Source: Hondaea fermentalgiana
Taxonomy: Eukaryota; Sar; Bigyra; Thraustochytrida; Thraustochytriidae
Direction: 5' to 3'
DNA: 64,000 nt
Assembly: GCA_014084085.1 (NCBI GenBank)
Contig: NPFB01000074.1
Coordinates: 287,563 to 351,562, forward strand
Under the pieces are notes generated by a model. It did not search any database, was not told where the DNA came from, and saw only the letters and a list, made by a program, of their open reading frames with translations. A program made the position numbers and the translations under genes. This document shows, piece by piece, positions 7,908 to 16,414 of the stretch. Within the stretch, counting starts at the first letter, position 1, and each line of letters starts with the position of its first letter.

Positions 7908-10355
7908 CTAGGAGAGGCTGAGATGATTGTGCATCGAATGGCTGCCCGAGGCAGAGGGCGGGAACTCATGCTCGTCAGGAGCAAGCGTACTAAGACGGTA
8001 CTCGATCGACTTTGAACGCATGAAGCTGAATCGGTTATCCCATTCAAAAATGACCTCACCGCACCGCGGCGCTACGAAGAAGCCCACGTGTGGCCCGTCC
8101 TCTTCGCTGTGGCGTTCGATTGTGGAAAAAATCATGACGCCCTCGGCGCCCTCGCCCTCGGCCCCGTCTTCATCCTCGGCCGGACGGAACATGGCCGAAA
8201 ATTGGACGTCAAACTTCAGGCACGCCCACTCCCACGCGACGAGCTGACCAGGAGCCGTGATGCGCACGACGTCGCTATGCGCGCCTCCAGCAGGCACAGA
8301 TACCGTGGCGTACTCGACTTTTTCCCACGCGGCAGCCACGAGTTTTTTTAGAATGTTGCTCTTGAACATAATGTAATGGTAAATCCACGAGTTTGTTTTG
8401 TCGGCCGCCTCGACCGTGTTGAGCGAATGGCGCGCCGCGAGAAGCTGACCGCGCTGGTACATGTTGAGAGCGCGCAGATAGTGCAGCATCAAAGCGTAGC
8501 CCGCTTCTCGACCCTGAGGGCTTAACGAGGACTCGAGCGCCAGACCGCGATCGCACCACTCGAGCGCAGGTTCGGTCTGGTTGCGCTCCAGCAGAACTTG
8601 CGCAAAGCAGGCACAGACGCGGATCTGGTCGTCAAAATCCGGTTCGCGCTCTGTCTCGTCCTGCTGAAGAAGTGCCAGCATTTCCACCGTGTTCGCTTCC
8701 TCCATCCAGCGCGTGCACCGCATGCGCCAGATCATGCTTTCGACAATGTCGAGCAGCGGCCAGGGTTCTCGTGGCAGCGGCGCGTCTGACTCCCCCGCAC
8801 CGGTTTCGGCCTCAAGAGTCTCGTGATATTCTTTGTACACGTCGAAGGCCCATTCGTCTTGACGGCCCCAGTTGTCCTTCTTCATGGCGCGATAGTTCTC
8901 CACCAGGCAGAGCATTTCTTCCGAGTGCGCCGCTGCTGTAGCCGCGTCCATGTCCTCGATGGGGTCTATATCTGCGCTAGCATCGTGCTCGTCCTCCTCG
9001 TCTGAATCGTCGCCGATGTCGACACCTCCGACATTGTCGAGGTTGTTGCTTGCCTTCTCGCTCTCGGCCTCGTCATGCGCGTTTGTCTCGACACCAGGGC
9101 TCAAGGCATCCAGATTCTCGGTGTCTTTGTTGGTCCCAACCTCGTCGATTTGGTGCACATGATGGCCATCAAGATGAAGATCTTCGTCGTCATCCTCGGC
9201 ACTATCGTCCTCCAAGAGGGCCTCCTCGGCAAGATCAATCTCGTCCTGCGCAAGCTCGGCGCGGTTCTTCACATGAGCAACGACGTGGTAGCAGAGCGCG
9301 CTGTAGATTGCCATAAAGGGAACCATACTGCGACGCCCCACCCGCACATAGACCTGAAGGCTTTCCTCAAAGTAGACGGCCGCGCGTGCAAAATTGAGCT
9401 TGGTGAGCTCGTAGACGCCACGTTTGTAGTTGAGGGCCCACTCGAGCGCCTTGAGCTCACCTGCAAAGGGCGCAGCGCGATCGATGATAACGATGGCGAG
9501 ATCAACGTTCTTCCTGATCGCCTCGAAGTCAGCCTCGATGCCACTGAAAAATACAGACGTGGGATACTTTTCGCTTGCCCAGGCAAAGATTTCATCGCAA
9601 GTTTCGCTATCGGTCTTCGAGAGCGGTTCGTCCAGAAAGCTCTTCGTGTCCACATTAAAGGCAGCCCACACAAGCGCAGCCCAGGGTGCAAACATGCCTT
9701 CTTCCTTCCAGCAGTCTTTGAGCATATCGAGGCCAATGTCGCGATCGCCGGCGAATCCGCTTAGCAGCGAAGCGGCCTTGAGCATGGAGGTGGGCAAGAG
9801 GCTGAGCAGAATGTTGAAGATACCGAGGGTGAGCAGCGCGCAGGAACGAACCACCTCGCGTTCCTTGCCCTGAAACTCCACCGCCTCATTCTTGAGCACT
9901 TTGATCCACATCCAGGACTTGCACACATTAAAGACGCCCGAGACAAAGGAGTGCTGCAAGCATTGCACGACACCTCCAACCAAGGTGCAAATGCCACGAA
10001 CTACGCTTTTGCCGAGCCAGTCCGAGTCTTCTGCTGCGAGCTGCTCAGCGAACCAAAGTCGCTGCAAGCATTCGTCAAGCTGGTCGTTGGCGAGGGAGGC
10101 GACGCCCTTGATCACGGAGACCAGCGCATATTGGAGCGCGAAGGCGCCCCGGAGATCCCTGACACCCTCCTGCTTGAGGATCTCGGCAGGTCGCTCATTT
10201 CGCATTCCGCTCGAGAAAACTGACTCTGCGCCCCCAAAATCATTCGTAAAGAGCATCGTCGTTCCCATCTGCATCTTGGCCATGTCTTCGCGCCATGCCT
10301 TGATCGCTACGTCCTCATTCTCGCCGGCGTTCTGTGCTTCGTCGGGTGAGCTCAT
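7908..10355 (-). CDS. IML2/TTC39-like TPR protein with C-terminal GOLD domain
   Basis: An 815-residue protein from ATG 10355. Residues ~30-660 resemble the IML2/TTC39 family: GTTMLFTNDFGGAESVFSSG, then a long helical TPR-like array including FARAAVYFEESLQVYVRVG and GYALMLHYLRALNMYQRGQL. An acidic low-complexity insert interrupts it at about 377-475. Residues ~685-790 look like a GOLD domain: ITAPGQLVAWEWACLKFDVQF and GEVIFEWDNRFSFMRSKSIEY give the buried-Trp beta sandwich and the DN-S-RSK signature known from Sec14-like proteins and p24. IML2 in yeast has been linked to lipid-droplet or inclusion clearance and TTC39 proteins to lipid handling; GOLD domains act in Golgi and lipid traffic. A lipid or membrane adaptor role is therefore my inference. 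There is no membrane span. A GAGC tetramer run starts 69 bp before the ATG. Confidence 0.75.
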   Translation of the reverse strand: MSSPDEAQNAGENEDVAIKAWREDMAKMQMGTTMLFTNDFGGAESVFSSGMRNERPAEILKQEGVRDLRGAFALQYALVSVIKGVASLANDQLDECLQRLWFAEQLAAEDSDWLGKSVVRGICTLVGGVVQCLQHSFVSGVFNVCKSWMWIKVLKNEAVEFQGKEREVVRSCALLTLGIFNILLSLLPTSMLKAASLLSGFAGDRDIGLDMLKDCWKEEGMFAPWAALVWAAFNVDTKSFLDEPLSKTDSETCDEIFAWASEKYPTSVFFSGIEADFEAIRKNVDLAIVIIDRAAPFAGELKALEWALNYKRGVYELTKLNFARAAVYFEESLQVYVRVGRRSMVPFMAIYSALCYHVVAHVKNRAELAQDEIDLAEEALLEDDSAEDDDEDLHLDGHHVHQIDEVGTNKDTENLDALSPGVETNAHDEAESEKASNNLDNVGGVDIGDDSDEEDEHDASADIDPIEDMDAATAAAHSEEMLCLVENYRAMKKDNWGRQDEWAFDVYKEYHETLEAETGAGESDAPLPREPWPLLDIVESMIWRMRCTRWMEEANTVEMLALLQQDETEREPDFDDQIRVCACFAQVLLERNQTEPALEWCDRGLALESSLSPQGREAGYALMLHYLRALNMYQRGQLLAARHSLNTVEAADKTNSWIYHYIMFKSNILKKLVAAAWEKVEYATVSVPAGGAHSDVVRITAPGQLVAWEWACLKFDVQFSAMFRPAEDEDGAEGEGAEGVMIFSTIERHSEEDGPHVGFFVAPRCGEVIFEWDNRFSFMRSKSIEYRLSTLAPDEHEFPPSASGSHSMHNHLSLS

Positions 10356-10423
10356 CGCCTTCTTTTGAGTTTCTCTGCGGAGGAAGCAACCGAACCAAAG
10401 TCCTCGTTGACTTGCAGGTGACC

Positions 10424-10436
10424 GAGCGAGCGAGCG
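10424..10436. repeat. (GAGC)n run in 5' flank
   Basis: Three GAGC-type units ending in GGGCG, 69 bp upstream of the IML2-GOLD start codon. Confidence 0.7.
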
Positions 10437-10593
10437 GGCGTGGCGTTCCGTGGATAAAGAACTGCCGCCTGCGCTGCTTCGCGCCGAGTCGCGCTGCCTC
10501 GACTTGCGCCCCTCGTGCTGCGCCGCGCGCCGCTTTGCCGGGTAAAAATCTTTCCTCTTTTGCGCATAGCCACGCCTTATACCTCACTTTCCC

Positions 10594-10610
10594 TTCAAGT
10601 TCAAGTTCAA
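10594..10610. repeat. TTCAAG hexamer repeat
   Basis: Nearly three tandem TTCAAG units, the same hexamer as at 6066-6086. It lies 239 bp upstream of the IML2-GOLD ATG. Confidence 0.7.
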
Positions 10611-10836
10611 AGTCTTTTCACGTTCGACAAAGTAGAAATCGAGAGAAGTAAAGTGAAAAAAAAAACAATTTGTTGTCGCAAGTTGGATTTCTGGAGAAGC
10701 GATAAACCAGTGATCATGCGAAAAGGCAGACCCTTCGTCAAAGGCTCAAGCTGGGACGAGAGAGGAATGAGAAACATGATCTAACAACTGATCTATGCAG
10801 GGTCTAACAAGGGTGGCACTCATTGAGAGTGAGCTC

Positions 10837-11759
10837 CTACTGCTTGGAAAGCTCGTCAGCACGGGCCTTGGCACTCGTCACGGCGCTCATGACGGTGGCA
10901 CGAAAGTTGCCTTTCTCAAGAGCCTCGACGCCAGCGATCGTGGTACCTGTGACAATCCACAAAGAGAATGATGCACGCAAGCAAAGTTAGAGGTGAAAAC
11001 GTCAGTGGTGAATGGCTTGGCCAAACAGGAAAAATAATTGAACGTACCGCCAGGACTGCAAACCTGATCCTTGAGCACACCAGGGTGCAGGCCGGTCTCC
11101 ACAGCCATTTGCGCGGCGCCCTTGACCATTTGGGCAGCCATCTTCAGGGCCATTGCCCGCGGGAGACCCGCACGGACGGCACCGTCCGCAAGGGCCTCAA
11201 TCATCAAGAAAACATAGGCCGGACCTGAGCCGGTGAGACCCGTCACGGCATTGAGATCCTTTTCGGCACAGGGAATCGCCAGACCAACTGCTGTCATCAG
11301 CTCACCGACCAAAGCCATGTCGTCCTCGGTAGCATGCGTGCCCTTGACATAGGCAGACGCCGCAGCACCAACGCTGCATGGGGTGTTGGGCATGACACGG
11401 ATGAGACGCGAGCCCTCGGGCAAAACGTTTTCCATGGCACCAATCGTGACACCAGCGGCGATCGAAACGACGAGCTTCTCCTTGGTCACAGTGTCGCGAA
11501 TCTCCTCGAGCACGTGCGGCAGCACGTATGGTTTCACGGACAAGAAGATGACGTCGCTCTGGGCCACGACCTTGACATTTTCCGTGTACACTGGCACGCC
11601 GAGCTTGCCGACTCTGTCCACGGTGCACTGCGATTTGCAGCTTCCGCACATGCGCGCCACGTCCACGACGCCCTTGGCCTCGAAGCCTGCCATGAGCGCG
11701 GTGGCCATCATGCCGCAGCCGATGAACCCGACGCGGACCTCTGATAGCGTCTTGATCAT
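10837..11759 (-). CDS. P5CR: Pyrroline-5-carboxylate reductase
   Basis: Two exons on the minus strand, 11759-11048 and 10946-10837, give 273 residues, the normal family length. The enzyme reduces 1-pyrroline-5-carboxylate to L-proline with NAD(P)H, the last step of proline synthesis. Residues 10-25 carry the Rossmann motif VGFIGCGMMATALMAGF. SVKPYVLPHVLEE, VSIAAGVTIGAMENVLPEG, RVMPNTPCSVGAAASAY and VTGLTGSGPAYVFLMIEALADG are the standard family blocks. The P5CR signature DQVCSPGG-TTIAGVEALE is split by the intron and is restored exactly on splicing. The upstream frame stays open for another ~180 codons, but it is Arg/Ser-rich without homology and is taken as leader. No mitochondrial presequence is evident, so the enzyme is probably cytosolic. 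Divergent from the SIAE-like gene. Confidence 0.93.
10947..11047 (-). other. Intron of P5CR (101 nt)
   Basis: Sense-strand donor GTACGT, acceptor TCACAG, with branch-like CTGAC and CTAAC motifs inside. Removal joins GGCG and GTACCACG in phase 1 to give the conserved SPGGTTIAG. Confidence 0.92.
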
Positions 11760-12352
11760 TGTGTTTTCTCGATTCGCCCGACTTTGCGCGCTGCACGACC
11801 CCTGCTCGTCGCTGGTTTCCGTCGCTCTCGGCGTCCGTCTGCTCCGTGCCCTCTCGCTCGCGCGTGCGCCACTCCTTTCGACGCTGTAATGTCGATTATG
11901 AAGAACTGCTACTTGACATTTCCTGCAACAACAACTCGTAGAAACCCAACTCACGAACGCTCCCGAGCTGCCTGCCGCTGCCGCTGCCGCTTGAGCTCGA
12001 GGCGTCCGTTGCCAGATCCTCCTCGAGTAGCGCCGCGCGGCACGACGGAGCGGGGCTTGCACGCGACACCTCCCTTCCACGCACCGTCTCTTCATCACGC
12101 GGCGGCGGTCGTCGGGCGTCGGGCGTGGTTGCGAACCACGTCGTTGCTGGCGAGCAGAAGCGAGCAAAAGCGAGCTAGCGGTGCCTTGCCAGCCTGACCC
12201 GTGCTCACTCTCAGGAAGATAGATAGTGGACTCACTGTCAGGGGATTCGACTCGGAGGTGACCGGAGAGGAGGCTTGGGAGAGGGGAGTTTTTGCGCGAT
12301 AATTTATTCATTCATTCGTTCATCCATCCATTCATCTGTTCGAGGACGGACG
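11760..12352. other. Shared 5' region of divergent P5CR and SIAE-like genes
   Basis: 593 bp with no convincing gene. The only long open frame is the unsupported upstream extension of P5CR. An (ATTC)n-like run at 12305-12335 lies in the likely leader of the SIAE-like gene. Confidence 0.55.
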
Positions 12353-14347
12353 ATGATCGTGAAGAGATTATTGACGACTGCGGTCTGTCTCCTGCTCGTG
12401 ATCGCGGCCACGGCAAAGTCTACAAAAAAGGATGTGCAACAGAATGCCTTTTTCGCGCAGGGTGAAAGAGACCAGACTCTGACGGGGTTCGCTACGACAT
12501 TTACGCACGACATGGTCTTACAGCGCGCCCCCAAACGAGCGGTCGTGTATGGCCCGCTCGCTACCCGGAGTGATGCGCAAGACGCGTTGATCCGGGTTGT
12601 GCGCGAGTCAGACGAGGTTCTCTTGCACGAAAGCGCAGTAGATATCGCACAGGGAGGGCAAACATGGCGTCACGCCCTGCCACCTTTTGCGCCTCACGGG
12701 GACACGGGATTTCGTATTGAATTGATTTCTGGCTCGGCAGGCAATGTCTCGCTGCACAATGTCGCTTTCGGCGACGTGTGGTTTTGCAGCGGCCAGTCCA
12801 ACATGGCTTTGGGGATCAAAAACACATTTTCGTTTCGCACTGTGCGCGACGACCTTCGGAACGCCACGTTCGCAGGGCAAAATGGAAGTCTGCTTCGCAT
12901 CCTTGGCGTCACGCTCATGCCAAACAGCCCAGCAGGCCATACTTCCGCGCAGCCCGATTACATAATGCGCAAGAAAATGCAGTATGATCGCTGGCAACAA
13001 CTTGGCGCTGAGTCCAAGGCATTGATGGCACTAAGCTCGACCTGTATATATTTTGGATTGGAGCTACGAAGAAAGCTTGCCGGCTCTGAAGAGACCCGCA
13101 ACCTTCCGATCGGTCTCATCTTCAGCGCCATCGGTGGAACGCAGGTACAACGTTGGTCTCCTCGAGGCACTCTCGACGGCTGCGCTGATATCTCACGATC
13201 CGAAACCGATGCCGATCTTTTCAACGGCCTCGTTGCTCCCTTTGTGAATACCACAATCACCGGTGCTATCTGGTATCAGGGCGAAAACAATGTGCGCGAG
13301 GTCGCCGGAAGCATTGCGCAAAAGCGCGGCTATGCGTGTTCTCTCCACCAAATGGTGGACGCCTGGCGCTCTTTATGGGCAGTGACGCCTGGCACAACGT
13401 CCGCGGAATTTCCTTTTGTTATTTATTCCCTGGCGGGCGGCACGGACGAGGGCAAACCGGAGAACATGGCTGCGATGCGTAGTGCTCAAATGGAAGTGGC
13501 GAACGCTCTTCCCAATGTCGCCATTGCCCACGGACACGATCTAGGCGAGCCGTGGCCCAACCAAAAGGCCTGTGTCAAGGCTGGTTGTTGTGTCCCGTCC
13601 ACCACTGCAATGGGGGACTTTAAGCCTCAACCTGATTGCATCAATGCTCGTCCCCGTAAAATGCTCCCATCGTACTGGTTTGAGGCAATTGACGGGGAGT
13701 GGCTGTATGGTGCGGCGCCCGTTTACATGGGTTTGATTCATCCTCGGAACAAGCGTCGTTTTGCTGCACGAGCTGTACTTGCTGTTGGCTCTCTTGCCTA
13801 CAACTTTTCCGAGATTGGGCAACTTAATTCTCCTCGTGCACAGCAGTGCGTGAAATCATCGAGCGGCCGCCTTGCGTTGGCGCTCGACGAATTGGCAAAG
13901 GACGACGCCCTTGTCATCGAGCCTGAGTCGTCGCGTGTTCTTCCAGATGCCAACATTGAGTTCTGCACAGGCGCGCGGGCATCGTGCCTCTGTCGCGTCT
14001 GGCGCAAGGACTCGACCGGCAGCCGGGTCTGCGATGATCATGCGCCTGGTTCAAAATCTCGCGTTTCTCTTCATGGCGTTGAAGACGACTTCAAATGGCA
14101 CACGGTCAAGAACGTGTCGCTTGGCACTTCGCGAACCTCCCTCATTCTGGACGGTCTTTCTCGTAATGAGGAAATCCACGCCGTTCGCGTTGCCTGGAGC
14201 ACCTCGCCGTGTTGCGCCTCGAGCGCCGCGTACCAGCACGGCCAGGCCCCCTGTTTCCTCAATTGCGGCGTATACACACGCGAGCACCGCCTTCCCCTCG
14301 CTCCGGCTTTCCTCCCTTGCGCTCCGGGCGACGCAGTCGAGATCTAG
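12353..14347 (+). CDS. SIAE: Secreted sialate O-acetylesterase-like (SASA/SGNH) protein
   Basis: A 664-residue protein from ATG 12353 with a signal peptide (residues 1-23, MIVKRLLTTAVCLLLVIAATA). The family removes O-acetyl groups from sialic acids or other sugars, outside the cell or in lysosomes. FCSGQSNMALGI holds the nucleophile Ser149. IGLIFSAIGGTQVQRWSP and GAIWYQGENNV (about 307-313) are the oxyanion and family blocks. GLIHPRNKRRFAARAV carries the likely catalytic His463, but the Asp usually close before this His is not obvious. The C-terminal ~180 residues form a beta-rich, Cys-containing domain (CTGARASCLCRVW, SPCCASSAAYQHGQAPCFLNCG). Residues upstream of the ATG derive from the ATTC repeat and are excluded. 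The natural substrate could be another acetylated polysaccharide. Confidence 0.8.
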   Translation: MIVKRLLTTAVCLLLVIAATAKSTKKDVQQNAFFAQGERDQTLTGFATTFTHDMVLQRAPKRAVVYGPLATRSDAQDALIRVVRESDEVLLHESAVDIAQGGQTWRHALPPFAPHGDTGFRIELISGSAGNVSLHNVAFGDVWFCSGQSNMALGIKNTFSFRTVRDDLRNATFAGQNGSLLRILGVTLMPNSPAGHTSAQPDYIMRKKMQYDRWQQLGAESKALMALSSTCIYFGLELRRKLAGSEETRNLPIGLIFSAIGGTQVQRWSPRGTLDGCADISRSETDADLFNGLVAPFVNTTITGAIWYQGENNVREVAGSIAQKRGYACSLHQMVDAWRSLWAVTPGTTSAEFPFVIYSLAGGTDEGKPENMAAMRSAQMEVANALPNVAIAHGHDLGEPWPNQKACVKAGCCVPSTTAMGDFKPQPDCINARPRKMLPSYWFEAIDGEWLYGAAPVYMGLIHPRNKRRFAARAVLAVGSLAYNFSEIGQLNSPRAQQCVKSSSGRLALALDELAKDDALVIEPESSRVLPDANIEFCTGARASCLCRVWRKDSTGSRVCDDHAPGSKSRVSLHGVEDDFKWHTVKNVSLGTSRTSLILDGLSRNEEIHAVRVAWSTSPCCASSAAYQHGQAPCFLNCGVYTREHRLPLAPAFLPCAPGDAVEI

Positions 14348-14368
14348 GCCTTGACTAGACTGGACAAG

Positions 14369-14401
14369 GACAAGACAAGACAAGACAAGACAAGACAAGA
14401 C
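14369..14401. repeat. (GACAA)n pentamer array
   Basis: About 6-7 GACAA units directly after the SIAE-like stop codon, bounded on both sides by CTAGGCCT. Confidence 0.9.
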
Positions 14402-15115
14402 TAGGCCTCGGAGCAATTGGTGTACTTTTGCGGCTTAGCTTCGATTCAGACTTCAAGGTGACCGATGGACCCCTGTATCCTCCTATCCGTCCGTTTTTGC
14501 TGCTGGCTCCAACGCTAGATGACGCTGACGGGTTCATCCTCATCCTCAGCATCGGCATCATCCTCAGCATCAGCGTCAGCGCCGACCGGTTCAGAGGCCA
14601 GTCTCGCTGCTCTCGAGGTCTCCGAGCGGCCGTAACAAGGCCTCGCGGCCGTAACAAGGCCTCGCGGCCGCGGCACCCATGGCGCCTCTCTTCTCCTCCT
14701 CCTCCTCGTCGTCCAATCTTCATTCCACCTGCCCGACACCTGCTTTCTCGCGCCGCAGGCCTCATCTGCTCGGCCTCTCTTCCGCGCTCGCGTGGCCACT
14801 TCGCTTCGTCCCAGGTCTCGTCCTCTGCAGTTCTTATCTTATCTCATCTCATCCCATCTCATCCAACTCATCCCATCTCATCTCCTCTCGTCGCGGCTTC
14901 AAGGTCTCGTCTCGACCTCTCCTCTCGACGTCTCGTCCCCTCGGTCTCGCTCTCGAGCCTCGCCGCCTCGTGCTGCTGCTGCTGCTGCTGCGCTGCGTGG
15001 GGGGCGAGGGGGCTGGGCCTCGCCGCGGACTGACTGACTGAGGTGAGGCTCTACGCGGCGGCTCAGCGCGTGCCGCGGCGGGAGTGAGGCGCGAGGGGAG
15101 CAGCAAAACCGCAAA

Positions 15116-15145
15116 GCGAGCGAGCGAGCGAGCGAGCGAGCGAGC
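15116..15145. repeat. (GCGA)n microsatellite
   Basis: About seven tandem GCGA units ending 67 bp before the ATG of the next gene. Confidence 0.9.
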
Positions 15146-15212
15146 AGGCAAGCCCCGAGGAGGTGGTCTTCTGCGCGGGAGCGAGGCGCTGGGCGGAGCG
15201 GAGCGAGGCAAG

Positions 15213-16178
15213 ATGGGCGTGGCGGGCGATAACGAGCAGAGCACCGGGTCGCCCGGGTTCCTGTTCTGCGTCATCTTTGCGCCGATTGTGGTGGTGGTAT
15301 GCTTCACGTGGATCATCATCATGGGCAGACGCGGGAATGATTACTTCGCGTACGCGCCGGACATGACCTGGAAAAAGACGGTCCTGGCCTGGCGCGTGGC
15401 GATTGCCGTCTTCTACCTCGTCACCATCGGGTACGAGTTCGACAGCAGGGATGTCTGGGAGCTCCAGTACTATACCGTGTGGAACCTGGTTATCCTGACG
15501 CTCTACTTTCTTGTGGCCACAGCCGTCTCTCTTGTGCTGGTCTTTGCGCCCTCGCAGGCCCCTTTGCCCGTTACCAAGGGCATGCGCGCAGAGAGACAGC
15601 CAAACATTGGCATCAAGATGCTCTGGATTGTGCACCAGACGCTCGGCGAGCTCGAGTGGTGCACGTCGATCCTGGTCGCCATTGTGGTCTGGGCCTTTAT
15701 TGCGCCCAATGCCGAGCCCGAATGGAGCCCGTACCTTGGCTTCACGTCCATCTCCGAGCACGCCTGCAACATTGTGGTCATGACGATTGACTTTTTCCTG
15801 AGTGGCTACCTCATCAACTTTACGCACTGGTCGCTCTCCGTCTTTTGGCCAGCTCTCTATCTGTGCTGGCACCTCGGCGGCAACGTTGCCTACGGCTTCA
15901 TGGCGTACCCGTTTCTGCGCACAAACGACGTGTTGTCCATTGCATATGTCATTGTTCTGGCGATTGTGTCCTTTGTCATCTTTTGCATCACATACGGTTT
16001 CTCCGTCGCAAAGCGCAAGTGCTTTTCGCGATACAGCGTACTTGTCTCGGAACGCCTTCGCCGTGCATCCGCAAGTCAGCGACTCCGCGAGTCGGACTCT
16101 GACGAAAGCGCCGACAGCGACCCGAAACGATCCGGTTCCGGGGATCCGGAGAACGGACATCTGCTTTCGCAAGCATAA
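15213..16178 (+). CDS. Multi-pass membrane protein, Rolling stone/AIG1 (FAR-17a)-like
   Basis: A 321-residue protein from ATG 15213 with seven predicted hydrophobic helices, at about residues 14-37, 56-75, 88-112, 150-170, 185-208, 212-235 and 243-265. The helix pattern and short motifs resemble the Rolling stone and FAR-17a/AIG1-like group: AWRVAIAVFYLVTI, YYTVWNLVILTLYFL, then EHACNIVVMTIDFFLSG, which parallels the family's H-[AG]-x-N start of the fifth helix. FAR-17a/AIG1 proteins in animals include hydrolases of fatty-acid esters of hydroxy fatty acids; Rolling stone acts in myoblast fusion. The function here is not known. The last ~50 residues are Ser/Arg/Asp-rich and cytosolic in character, with many possible phosphosites. 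The open frame upstream is translated GCGA repeat and is excluded. Converges with the SulP transporter gene (236 bp). Confidence 0.6.
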   Translation: MGVAGDNEQSTGSPGFLFCVIFAPIVVVVCFTWIIIMGRRGNDYFAYAPDMTWKKTVLAWRVAIAVFYLVTIGYEFDSRDVWELQYYTVWNLVILTLYFLVATAVSLVLVFAPSQAPLPVTKGMRAERQPNIGIKMLWIVHQTLGELEWCTSILVAIVVWAFIAPNAEPEWSPYLGFTSISEHACNIVVMTIDFFLSGYLINFTHWSLSVFWPALYLCWHLGGNVAYGFMAYPFLRTNDVLSIAYVIVLAIVSFVIFCITYGFSVAKRKCFSRYSVLVSERLRRASASQRLRESDSDESADSDPKRSGSGDPENGHLLSQA

Positions 16179-16414
16179 CGTAGAAGTAAGTAGCCTAGCC
16201 TAGCCACAATCGACGCATGCATGCCTGCATCGTCAAAACAGCAACTTGGGCCAACGATTCAAAGTTAAACCTGATTTCGTTCCGAGAAGCTCAAAAGTAA
16301 TCGAGTTTGTATTTATACTGGAAGTAACCAAAGTTACATTCTTCTTCTTCTTCTTCTCTATCAGCAGCCCGTTCTCGCTTTTTTGCTTTCCACGACACAC
16401 GACACGAGACCCGT

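Larger units (their letters stand above)
10356..10836. other. Intergenic region: 5' flank of IML2-GOLD, 3' flank of P5CR
   Basis: 481 bp with no gene. Contains the GAGC run at 10424-10436, the TTCAAG hexamer repeat at 10594-10610, and an A-rich patch near 10650-10670. Confidence 0.55.
14348..15212. other. Intergenic region with several simple repeats
   Basis: 865 bp without a gene. Contains the GACAA array, CTAGGCCT copies on both sides of it (14344-14351, overlapping the SIAE stop, and 14401-14408), CATCCTCAG-like repeats near 14530-14580, duplicated CCGTAACAAGGCCTCGCGG near 14630-14670, TCTCATC repeats near 14830-14885 and a CTG run near 14970-14990. Open frames through it are repeat-driven. 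Confidence 0.55.

Noticed and set aside
11760..12311. N-terminal extension of P5CR
   Set aside because: Arg/Ser-rich with no targeting pattern or homology; the protein is complete from Met at 11759.
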